From assembly GCA_963921335.3 (NCBI GenBank), contig CAWUFC020000002.1, forward strand, positions 1 to 64,000: a stretch of DNA of 64,000 nt. The letters are read 5' to 3'. The position numbers and the translations under genes are program-made. Positions 18,811 through 26,963 of this stretch are shown here, piece after piece. This DNA is from CAWUFC02 sp963921335 (GTDB lineage: Bacteria; Pseudomonadota; Gammaproteobacteria; Pseudomonadales; Halieaceae). How positions within the stretch are numbered: the stretch's first letter is position 1; each line of letters opens with the position of its first letter. The notes beneath the pieces are model-generated. The model made no database searches. It was not told the origin of the DNA and worked only from the letters and a program-made list of their open reading frames with translations.

Positions 18811-19486
18811 GCCGGCCCTGGAAGCCAGAAATCTGTCCCGCGTATACCGTGACGCGGACCTGGAAGTCAGCGTCTTGAGTGATGTGAACCTGGTATTGCC
18901 GGCTGGCACGGCGATCGCCATCGTCGGAGCATCTGGCTCAGGTAAGTCGACTTTGCTAAACCTGCTAGGTGGGCTGGATGACCCCAGTTCGGGGCAGGTC
19001 CTGATGCAGGGCCAGGACATGGCTGTCCTTGAAGAAACCCAGCGCTGCCGCCTGCGCAACAGTTCGCTCGGTTTTGTGTACCAGTTTCATCATTTGCTCC
19101 CGGAATTCTCCGCCCGTGAAAATGTTGCCATGCCCGGCATGATTGGGGGTCAGCCCAAAGAGCAGGCGCTGGCGCTCGCTGCGGACATGCTGGGTCGCGT
19201 GGGTCTGCAGCATCGTCTCGAACATCGACCGGCGCAGCTGTCTGGCGGAGAACGCCAGCGTGTCGCAATCGCGCGGGCATTAGTGATGCAACCGGTTTGC
19301 GTGCTCATGGATGAACCAACCGGCAATCTCGATCCTGCCGCCGCGCAGCAGGTATTGGAACTGCTCGACGAAATTCGCCATATCAGCACCGCCAGCGTGG
19401 TGCTGGTCACTCACGACCAAAAGGTTGCTGACCGAATGGATGGTCGTTACCTGCTGGAGTCAGGTCGGCTGGAACAGCTGTCGTGA
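18803..19486 (+). CDS. lolD: Lipoprotein-releasing system ATPase LolD
   Basis: ABC ATPase of 227 aa that powers LolCE. Walker A is GASGSGKST, the Q-loop region is YQFHHLLPEFSARENV (the FHHLLPEF stretch is characteristic of LolD), the signature is LSGGERQRV, Walker B is VLMDEPTGNLD and the switch His is in VTHD. It overlaps lolC by 8 nt and lolE by 4 nt (GTGA), so the three genes are translationally coupled. Confidence 0.95.
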   Translation: MTEPALEARNLSRVYRDADLEVSVLSDVNLVLPAGTAIAIVGASGSGKSTLLNLLGGLDDPSSGQVLMQGQDMAVLEETQRCRLRNSSLGFVYQFHHLLPEFSARENVAMPGMIGGQPKEQALALAADMLGRVGLQHRLEHRPAQLSGGERQRVAIARALVMQPVCVLMDEPTGNLDPAAAQQVLELLDEIRHISTASVVLVTHDQKVADRMDGRYLLESGRLEQLS

Positions 19487-20712
19487 AACTTCCCCAGCGT
19501 GCTGCAGTAGCACTGCGATATACCCTCGGAGGCCGTGGTACATACCTAAGTGCCTTTTTATCGCGCCTATCGATGCTGGGGATCGTGCTGGCCATCGCGC
19601 TGTTGATACTGGTGCTGTCGGTCATGAACGGGTTCGAACGGGAAATGCGCGACAACATCCTGTCGCTGGTACCACAGCTGGTGCTCAAATCGTGGCAGCC
19701 CATTGCGGACTGGCAGTCGGAGCTGGGCGTTCTGGAAGATAGTGAGGGCGTGGTAGCGGCGACTCCATTTGTGCAGCAGCAGGTGATGCTGGTAAACCAG
19801 GGTCGAATAGAGACCAGCTTGCTCAATGGTGTCGATCTGGAGCAGGAAGGCAGGCTGGGCGGTATCTATAACCGACTTTCAGCGCAGCAGTTGCAGAATT
19901 TTTCTAGCCAGAACGATGGTGTCTTACTGGGTAGCGAGTTGGCGCTGAAACTGGATCTGGAAGTAGGGGACCGTCTCACTGTTGTGACTCCGGCCACCCA
20001 GGCCGGCGCACCGCAGTTTGATTATTTGCGGGTTAGCGGTCTTGTGAATACGGGTACCGAGTGGGACCAGACCGCGGCGGTGGCACACTTGTCTCGCGTC
20101 TCCGCAATGGCGGGCATTGGCAATCGTGTGCATGGGTTTCGGCTGGTCGTTGATGACGTATTTGCAGCCGGTCGCATTGGCTGGTCCCTGGTCAGTAGCC
20201 TTCCGGCCGGCTACTACGCCAATGACTGGACCATGACGCACGGCAATTTGTATGCCGCTATTCAGCTGTCTCGGGACCTGGTAGGCATGTTGTTGCTCTC
20301 TATTATCGCGATTGCCAGCTTTAACGTGGTGTCATCGCTGGTGCTGGTGGTGATCGATAAGCAGGGGGATATCGCTATCCTGCGCGCACTGGGCGCCACC
20401 CCGGCTGATGTGCGCTCGGTATTCCTGCTGCAGGGCCTGCTGATCGCAATGGTGGGTATTTTGTTGGGTGGTGCGCTTGGCAGTGGCCTCAGTCTCTGGG
20501 CCAGTGAGCTGGTGGTGATGTTGGAGCGTGTCTTTGACGTCCAGTTTCTTACCAGCGATGTGTATCCGATCGATTACATTCCAGCGGATCTGCGCTGGGA
20601 GAATGTTCTCTCTATTGGCCTGGTGACCGCGGGGATGTGCCTGCTGGCGGCCTGGTATCCGGCTCAGCGTGCTGCGAGATCTCTTCCTGCCGACGTGCTA
20701 CGTCATGAATAG
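19483..20712 (+). CDS. lolE: Lipoprotein-releasing ABC transporter permease LolE
   Basis: The second permease of the Lol complex, 409 aa, paralogous to LolC with the same layout: helix near 25-48 (LSMLGIVLAIALLILVLS), MNGFEREMRDNIL, a periplasmic domain, three C-terminal helices and the ending ERVFD...PAQRAARSLPADVLRHE. The GTG start overlaps the lolD stop. Separate lolC and lolE genes are found in enterics and Pseudomonas, whereas many other Proteobacteria have a single LolF. The 3' end overlaps the convergent DUF2062 gene by 101 bp. Confidence 0.93.
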   Translation: MKLPQRAAVALRYTLGGRGTYLSAFLSRLSMLGIVLAIALLILVLSVMNGFEREMRDNILSLVPQLVLKSWQPIADWQSELGVLEDSEGVVAATPFVQQQVMLVNQGRIETSLLNGVDLEQEGRLGGIYNRLSAQQLQNFSSQNDGVLLGSELALKLDLEVGDRLTVVTPATQAGAPQFDYLRVSGLVNTGTEWDQTAAVAHLSRVSAMAGIGNRVHGFRLVVDDVFAAGRIGWSLVSSLPAGYYANDWTMTHGNLYAAIQLSRDLVGMLLLSIIAIASFNVVSSLVLVVIDKQGDIAILRALGATPADVRSVFLLQGLLIAMVGILLGGALGSGLSLWASELVVMLERVFDVQFLTSDVYPIDYIPADLRWENVLSIGLVTAGMCLLAAWYPAQRAARSLPADVLRHE

Positions 20713-21241
20713 TCCGGCGTATCCGGTTACGCCGCTGTCGAGCCCGTTCCTGCCAGCGTCTGACAGCACTCCAACGCCATAGGGCGCGCACCAGAACAAA
20801 ACCCACACTGCCAAAGAACAGGCCGCAGATCAGGCAGCCCAGCAGAAATGGCTGCCATATCTCTACCAGGCTGTGGGTAATCCAGTCCCAGCTAAGCTGA
20901 AACTCCATGGATTGTGGCGTGACGCCCATGACCACCGCGCCGACCTTATACGCCAGGAAGAAAATCGGCGGCATGGTCAATGGGTTTGTGATCCAGCACA
21001 GCGCCACCGACAGGGGCAGGTTACAGCGGACGGCGACGGCGATAACTGCGGCAAATATCATCTGCGTGGGCACTGGAATAAAGGCGCAGAACAGGCCGAC
21101 AAAAAATGCCGTCGAGGTGCTGTTGCGATTGATCTGCCAGAGTTGAGGCTGATAGATCCAGCTACCGAGCATCCGCAGCGATCTTATCTCGCGCAGTTTA
21201 GCCGGGCTTGGCAGAAATCGTTTGATAGTTTTCTTGGCCAT
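20612..21241 (-). CDS. DUF2062 membrane protein
   Basis: A 209-aa protein of the DUF2062 family, whose function is not established. It has the family core INRNSTSTAFFVGLFCAFIP and ITNPLTMPPIFFLAYKVG, two or three membrane helices between residues 45 and 165, and a very basic C-terminal tail (RRWQERARQRRNRIRRTI). The position beside lolE and comEC is the same as in Pseudomonas. The last 33 codons are antisense to the end of lolE, so the tail is constrained by two genes. An earlier stop would be needed to avoid the overlap, and none exists. Confidence 0.8.
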   Translation of the reverse strand: MAKKTIKRFLPSPAKLREIRSLRMLGSWIYQPQLWQINRNSTSTAFFVGLFCAFIPVPTQMIFAAVIAVAVRCNLPLSVALCWITNPLTMPPIFFLAYKVGAVVMGVTPQSMEFQLSWDWITHSLVEIWQPFLLGCLICGLFFGSVGFVLVRALWRWSAVRRWQERARQRRNRIRRTIHDVARRQEEISQHAEPDTRPPAGTSPRSPGQ

Positions 21242-21307
21242 GGAGAGGCGTCTGGGGCAGTGTTGTAGTTGACTGATATGGCCAGGGATTAGGCCGGTAA
21301 CTTTATC

Positions 21308-23578
21308 ATGACATCATGGATGGTGGGTACTGTGGTGGGCGTGGTGTCGATGGCCTGTCTGCCATGGGTGCCTGACCTGCTGGTCACATGTTTTGTGTTG
21401 TTGGCCAGTATGTGCCTGGCGCTTATTGATGCTCGTTTACGATTTATGGCGTGGGTCATAGTGGGCGCGACCTACACACAGGCGTGGCTGGCCTGGCAGC
21501 TGCCCGACATCGCGGACAGTGGTGATGAGCGCTGGTTGATTCGCGGAACGGTACTTGAACCCCCGCAAATCAACCAATTTCAGCCGAATCTGCGGCGCCA
21601 GCGATTTGTTCTGCAGCCTGTTGGTGAACCGGGCTGCAAGCTACTGCTGAATTATTACGGTCCAATCACGTTGCGAGCCGGTATGGGGCTGCAGCTCGAG
21701 GCGCGTATCAAGCCACCGCGGGGCCTTGCCAACTGGCATTCATTTGATGCCGGGCTGTGGCAGCGTCGCAGCGGGTTGTGTGGCTCTGGCTATGTGGGGC
21801 GTACTGCCCTGCAGGCCTTACCTTTACTCGATGTCCGTCTGTCCCCTCTGGCGAGTTGGCGCGAGAGCGTGGAGCAGGATCTGCGACGCTTGAACCTCAG
21901 CGCGCCAGCCCTCGGCTTGGTGCGGGCGCTGCTGCTGGGTCAGCGGGACAGTATTGAGCTCGCCCATATGGCGATCATTCGGGAGCTTGGCCTGAGCCAT
22001 TTGTTTGTGGTGTCGGGTTTGCACATTGGTTTGGCCGCCATGCTGGGCTGGTGGATTGGCTTTGCCCTTGCTCGGCTGCGTGGCATGGATGCTCGCTATC
22101 CCTTGTCTATACATCTACCGAAGTTGTTAGCGCTTTTGCTGGCCACATTTTACGCGGCCCTGACCGGCTTTGGCCTGCCCGCACAGAGGGCCCTGGTGAT
22201 GTTATTGGTACTGCAGCTGGCTGCTTTCTGGTTTCGTACCATGCCGGGGTATCGGGGCCTGTTGATGGCACTGTGCGCTGTGCTCATGCTCGATCCGCTA
22301 TCTGTATATAGCCCTGGTTTTTGGTTGTCCTTTGTTGCGGTCGCATTGTTGATGTTCTGCGCCCACCATTGGAGAGGGCTCAGTGCCCTACAGCTTGTGT
22401 TACGTCTACAGGTTATATTGAGCATGGCTCTTGGAGTACTGGCGGGATATTGGTTTGGCGGCTTCAGTATGCTGGCGCCGGTAGCGAATCTGGTAGTGAT
22501 CCCAGTGTTCAGTTTGCTGCTGGTACCCACGGCATTGTTGATGGCTGTTTCGCTAATGCTGACATCATCAGCGCCACCCGTCCTGCCGCTTTTGTTTGAG
22601 TTGTTGACTCTGGTGCTGCAACAGCTGCTGGCATACCGGGAGGATATCAGCCGGGCGTGGATGGTACTTCAGCCCACTGCGGCGAGCCTGTTCATGGCGC
22701 TCACCGGTGTGCTGCTGCTATGGCTGCTACCGCGCGTCCGCAGTCTTGTCCTGATGCTGATTTTGTTATTGCCTTTGTTTGGTAATGCCCGGCTCAAAGA
22801 CCTGGAGGAAGGGGAATACCATCTCGAGCTGCTGGATGTTGGACAGGGCTTGTCCGTTTGGATTCAGGGTAGGGGTGTCCAGTTGGTTTATGACACTGGT
22901 GGTGGCGAACCAGACGGCTTTAACATGGCACCGGCGGTGGTGCTGCCAGCCCTTCGCGCTGACGGTGTCGATCAACTGCAGCATTTGCTGATCAGTCATG
23001 GCGATCGCGACCACGCCAGTGGACTGTCGGCCATGCTGGAAACACTGCAGATTGATGCAATTTGGCAGGGGCCGGACGTGCCGCTTCGCGACAGACGGCA
23101 GAAGGTTTGCCAGCGCGGTATGAGTTGGCAACGCGGTACGTTCTCGATGTCGGTGCTGGCACCAGGCAGAACCCACGCTGAGGTCAGCGACAATGACGGT
23201 TCCTGCGTGCTGATGCTGGATCTGGCCGGCTTTAGAGTGCTGCTGCCCGGCGACATCGGGCGCCAGACAGAGCTTGATCTGGTGCGCTCCCAGGCGGGTG
23301 ATCTGATGGCTGATGTACTGGTGATGCCTCACCATGGCAGTATCAGTTCATCCTCGGGGCCGTTTCTGCGCTCGGTGGCGCCGGCACTGGCCATTGCGAC
23401 GGCAGGGTTTCGCAACCGCTTTAACCATCCTGACCCCCGTGTTGTCGCAGCTTAAGAGAGACTGGAAATACACCTGCTCAATACCGCGGAGAGCGGGGCT
23501 TTGCGCCTGCATGTGCGCGGTGGTGAGCTGGTCCGGGTGAGTGCAAGGCGCCGGCGTTGGCAACCGCACTGGCTGTGA
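21308..23578 (+). pseudogene. comEC: DNA uptake channel ComEC, interrupted by a stop near the 3' end
   Basis: ComEC passes single-stranded DNA through the inner membrane in natural transformation. An N-terminal membrane and OB-type region, the competence domain (SHLFVVSGLHIGLAA near residue 240, then many helices) and a C-terminal metallo-beta-lactamase domain (DVGQGLSVWI, ISHGDRDHASGL, LLPGDIG, VMPHHGS) are all intact. The frame stops at TAA 23453-23455 after 715 aa. The same frame continues for 40 sense codons (ERLEIHLLNTAESGALRLHV and on) to TGA at 23576-23578, giving the usual length of about 756. One base change (for example TAT or TAC to TAA) explains it. The shortened protein lacks only the tail and may still work. 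Confidence 0.85.
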
Positions 23579-23603
23579 GTTTTTTTACGGCCTTTGGCGT
23601 GCG

Positions 23604-23609
23604 TATAAT
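23604..23609 (+). promoter_or_regulatory. -10 element before exbB
   Basis: A perfect TATAAT 35 bp upstream of the exbB start, just past the ancestral comEC stop. Only a T run (23581-23587) occupies the -35 position, so the promoter is tentative. Confidence 0.4.
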
Positions 23610-23643
23610 GCCGGAACTACGGCACTTTTGACGGGGACATTAC

Positions 23644-24273
23644 GTGCTCGAAATTTTTACCGCAGGCGGTTGGCTGATGATCCCAATCGTACTGTGTTCG
23701 ATTGCTTCTTTGGCCATTTGCGTGGAGCGGCTGATCACCCTGAACCCGCGCAAGATCTCGCCACCGCATTTGCTGGCATTGGTTTGGAAACAGCTCAAGA
23801 ACAATGAGCTGGATGCGGCCAAGCTGCGCACCCTGCGCAATTCGTCGCCGCTGGGGCAGATTCTGGCCGCGGGGCTGGGCAATGCCCGTCACGGTCGTGA
23901 TGTCATGAAAGAGAGTATTGAGGAGGCCGCCAGTCATGTGGTGCACGACCTCGAACGCTTCCTGAACCCGCTGGGTACGATTGCGGCCGTGACGCCGCTG
24001 TTGGGGTTGCTGGGTACGGTAGTGGGTATGATCAAGGTGTTTACCGAGATCATGGCCCAGGGTACCGGCAATGCTTCGGTACTGGCGGGAGGCATTTCGG
24101 AGGCGCTCATTACTACGGCCGCCGGTCTGTCGGTGGCCATACCGTCGCTGATCATGCACCGCTATTTTGTCGGGCGCATCGATGCGATTGTGGTGGAACT
24201 GGAGCAGGAAACCATCAAGCTTGTGGATGCTCTGCACAATGAGCGCCAGGGCGACAACGGCGAGGCGCAGTGA
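23644..24273 (+). CDS. exbB: ExbB/TolQ-family proton channel protein
   Basis: A 209-aa inner-membrane protein of the ExbB/TolQ/MotA family that with ExbD turns the proton gradient into mechanical work on a periplasmic partner. It has helices near residues 8-27, 118-140 and 155-180, with the family core TPLLGLLGTVVGMIKVF and GISEALITTAAGLSVAIPS. It starts with GTG. The place after comEC and before the LPS genes is the same as in Pseudomonas. It is not next to a TonB gene, so its partner is unknown from this window. Confidence 0.9.
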   Translation: MLEIFTAGGWLMIPIVLCSIASLAICVERLITLNPRKISPPHLLALVWKQLKNNELDAAKLRTLRNSSPLGQILAAGLGNARHGRDVMKESIEEAASHVVHDLERFLNPLGTIAAVTPLLGLLGTVVGMIKVFTEIMAQGTGNASVLAGGISEALITTAAGLSVAIPSLIMHRYFVGRIDAIVVELEQETIKLVDALHNERQGDNGEAQ

Positions 24274-24692
24274 AGTTTCGACGCCAGCAAATCGAAGAGG
24301 TTAACGTTAACCTGACGCCGCTGATCGATGTGGTGTTTCTGCTGCTGATTTTTTTCATGGTATCCACCACCTTCACCAAGGAAACGCACTTCAGTATCGA
24401 TCTGCCCGAGGCGCTGGGTGAGGCCAGTGCTGATGTACCGGAGCAGATTGAGATACTGATCAACGAGTCGGGTGAGTACCGCATTAACGATCGCAATTTG
24501 GTGGACAACAGCCTGAACACGCTGATGGCCGCGATTCGCATGGTGTCAGAGGGTGATACCACGATTCCCCTAGTGATCACTGCCGACGCCCAGACTCCCC
24601 ACCAGGCGGTGGTTCGGGCCATGGACGCGGCGGGACAGATGGGTTTTGTTCATCTGAGTGTGACCACCATTCAACCGCGGGAGCTAGACTGA
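24270..24692 (+). CDS. exbD: ExbD/TolR-family protein
   Basis: A 140-aa partner of ExbB with a single helix carrying the essential membrane Asp20 (LTPLIDVVFLLLIFFMV) and a periplasmic domain. The GTG start overlaps the exbB stop (GTGA). kdsB starts 2 nt after its stop. In Pseudomonas lpxK and a small Trm112-like gene lie between exbD and kdsB; both are absent here. Confidence 0.9.
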   Translation: MKFRRQQIEEVNVNLTPLIDVVFLLLIFFMVSTTFTKETHFSIDLPEALGEASADVPEQIEILINESGEYRINDRNLVDNSLNTLMAAIRMVSEGDTTIPLVITADAQTPHQAVVRAMDAAGQMGFVHLSVTTIQPRELD

Positions 24693-24694
24693 TC

Positions 24695-25456
24695 ATGCAA
24701 TACACGGTTGTTATCCCTGCTCGTTACGGCTCTAGCCGGTTGCCAGGCAAGCCGCTGGCGGATATTGGTGGTCAGCCCATGGTATTGCGGGTGTGCGAAC
24801 GCGCTCAGCTCAGTGGCGCACAACAGGTGGTGGTAGCTACAGATGACGGTCGCATTGCCGAGGTATGCGAGGCCGCTGGCAGCCATGTTTGTATGACTCG
24901 GGAAGATCACCCCTCCGGTACTGATCGGATAGAAGAGGTCTGTCAGCAATTGGGGCTTACGGATGATGACATTGTGGTCAATGTGCAGGGTGATGAGCCC
25001 CTCATTCCCCCAGCCGTTATTGAACAGGTGGCCGCTAATCTGGCCGCTCACCCTGAGGCCTCCATTGCCACGCTCAGCGAGCCTATTAAGCGCGCAGGCG
25101 ATCTGTTCAATCCCAATATTGTCAAAGTGATTGCCGATAAAAATGGCCTGGCCCTCTACTTCTCTCGAGCACCGATCCCCTGGGATCGTGATGGCTACGC
25201 CAGCGGCGAGCCCGCCGCAGACAGTTCGGTGCACGCGCAGCGCCACCTAGGCATCTATGCCTACCGGGTTGGGTTGCTAAGGCGCTATGTGACCTGGCCA
25301 CCGCACCCGCTGGAGCAAACCGAAGCCCTGGAGCAATTACGGGCCATGGCCAACGGGGAACGCATTCATGTGGCTGAGGCCTGCGAATATGTGCCGCCCG
25401 GCGTTGATACCGAGGAAGATCTGGCCGCGGTGCGACGCCTGTTGCAGGAGAGCTGA
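24695..25456 (+). CDS. kdsB: 3-deoxy-manno-octulosonate cytidylyltransferase
   Basis: KdsB activates Kdo with CTP to CMP-Kdo for lipid A inner-core synthesis. The nucleotide-binding start VVIPARYGSSRLPGKPL and the HPSGTDRI and NVQGDEPLI motifs are conserved, as are SRAPIPWDR and LRHLGIYAYR-type residues (RHLGIYAYRVGLL). Length is 253 aa, normal for the family. It is within the exbB-exbD-kdsB-phosphatase-murB run. Confidence 0.96.
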   Translation: MQYTVVIPARYGSSRLPGKPLADIGGQPMVLRVCERAQLSGAQQVVVATDDGRIAEVCEAAGSHVCMTREDHPSGTDRIEEVCQQLGLTDDDIVVNVQGDEPLIPPAVIEQVAANLAAHPEASIATLSEPIKRAGDLFNPNIVKVIADKNGLALYFSRAPIPWDRDGYASGEPAADSSVHAQRHLGIYAYRVGLLRRYVTWPPHPLEQTEALEQLRAMANGERIHVAEACEYVPPGVDTEEDLAAVRRLLQES

Positions 25457-25459
25457 GCC

Positions 25460-25939
25460 GTGGTTTGCTCAGTGTTATTTGTCTGTCTCGGCAATATCTG
25501 CCGATCGCCCACCGCCGAGGGTGTATTTCGAGCCCAGCTGGAAGCTGCCGGGCTGCAGGCCGGTGTTGTTGTTGATTCGGCGGGCACCGGGTCATGGCAT
25601 GTGGGCGAAAAGCCAGACCAGCGCGCTACGCTCGCTGCTGCTGAGCGGGGCTATCAGCTAGATTCATTGCGTGCACGGCAGGTGTGCCGGGGAGACTTTG
25701 AGCAGTTTGACTATATTCTGGCGATGGACGGCGATAACCTGGCCAGCCTGCAGCGACTGGCACCCGCCTCATACGCCGGGCATTTGTCCCTTTTTCTGGA
25801 CTTTCATCCTGAATCAACGCTACTTGAAGTGCCGGACCCTTACTACGGCGGTAGCGAAGGTTTTGCCCAGGTCCTGGATATGATCGAAATCGCCGGGCAG
25901 GGCTTGCTGACGCAGATCAGGACTGCAAAGCATGGCTGA
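25460..25939 (+). CDS. Low molecular weight protein-tyrosine phosphatase
   Basis: A 159-aa cytoplasmic phosphatase. The P-loop VCLGNICRS gives catalytic Cys9 and Arg15. The general acid Asp is in VPDPYYGG. GTG start 3 nt after kdsB, and it overlaps murB by 8 nt. Family members often act on tyrosine kinases of capsule or exopolysaccharide export, but no such genes are nearby, so the substrate is unknown. The kdsB-phosphatase-murB order is shared with Pseudomonas. Confidence 0.92.
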   Translation: MVCSVLFVCLGNICRSPTAEGVFRAQLEAAGLQAGVVVDSAGTGSWHVGEKPDQRATLAAAERGYQLDSLRARQVCRGDFEQFDYILAMDGDNLASLQRLAPASYAGHLSLFLDFHPESTLLEVPDPYYGGSEGFAQVLDMIEIAGQGLLTQIRTAKHG

Positions 25940-26963
25940 GCAGTTTCAGCGTGAGGTTTGCCTGCGCGATATGAACAGCCTGGCTACGCCCTGTGAAGTG
26001 AGCGCGTATGCCGTGTTGTCTGAGCCACAGCAGTTACCTGAGCTGATCGAGCGCGCTCGAGCCGAGGGTTTGCCGCTCCTGCCATTGGGTGAGGGCAGTA
26101 ATGTGGTGTTGGCCGAGCAGTTAGAGGCGCTTGTGGTGCGCCAGAGCTGTCGCGGGATTTCCATTCTCAAAGACCAGGGTTCCCGGTGCCGCGTGAAGGT
26201 TAGTGCCGGAGAGAATTGGCACGAGTTCGTCCTCTGGTCTGTGCAGCAGGGATTCTGGGGGCTGGAAAACCTGGCCCTGATACCGGGTACCGTCGGTGCG
26301 GCCCCGGTGCAGAACATCGGCGCTTACGGGGTGGAGTTGTCCAGCTTTGTGCATTCGGTTGAAAGCGTTGACCTGCTCTCTGGTGAGACCCAAACCCATG
26401 GGGCCGATGATTGCAGATTTGCCTATCGAGACAGTGTGTTTAAAGGGGAGCTGGCTGATCGCTGCATGATTCAATCTGTGACTCTGGATCTTCCCCGAAA
26501 CGGCTCATTACAGCTATCCTATCCCTCCCTGCACAATTACCTTGAAGAGCAACAACTGCAGCCGCAGACGCCTGCCGAAGTTGCCGCAGCGGTGGAGGCC
26601 GTGCGCCGGGCGCGATTACCTGATCCTGTTAAAACGCCCAATGCGGGTAGCTTTTTTAAGAACCCTACAGTGTCGTCAGCGCAGGCGGAACATCTCAAAC
26701 AGACCCACGACGCAATGCCCCAGTATCCCCAGTCCAATGGCCGGGTGCGCCTGGCGGCCGGTTGGCTGATTGAGGCCTGCGGTTTCAAAGAGAGGACCAG
26801 CGATCCGGTGAGGGTGCACGCTGAACACGCCCTGGTGATTACCAATCCGGAGCGGCGGGGTGGTTCCGAGGTGATGGACCTCGCTGAGTCGATCCATGCT
26901 GAAGTGCTGGAACGTTTTGGCATTGCACTGGAGCAGGAGCCGCGAAGCTATGGCTGGGTTTGA
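25932..26963 (+). CDS. murB: UDP-N-acetylenolpyruvoylglucosamine reductase
   Basis: MurB reduces UDP-GlcNAc-enolpyruvate to UDP-MurNAc in peptidoglycan synthesis, using FAD and NADPH. The FAD-binding LPLGEGSNVVL, LENLALIPGTVGAAPVQNIGA and the catalytic Ser segment AGSFFKNP are present, as is the type I C-terminus (RSYGWV). Length is 343 aa. Its 3' end overlaps uvrC by 14 nt. In Pseudomonas rne is the next gene; here 30 kb of other genes intervene. Confidence 0.96.
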   Translation: MAEQFQREVCLRDMNSLATPCEVSAYAVLSEPQQLPELIERARAEGLPLLPLGEGSNVVLAEQLEALVVRQSCRGISILKDQGSRCRVKVSAGENWHEFVLWSVQQGFWGLENLALIPGTVGAAPVQNIGAYGVELSSFVHSVESVDLLSGETQTHGADDCRFAYRDSVFKGELADRCMIQSVTLDLPRNGSLQLSYPSLHNYLEEQQLQPQTPAEVAAAVEAVRRARLPDPVKTPNAGSFFKNPTVSSAQAEHLKQTHDAMPQYPQSNGRVRLAAGWLIEACGFKERTSDPVRVHAEHALVITNPERRGGSEVMDLAESIHAEVLERFGIALEQEPRSYGWV

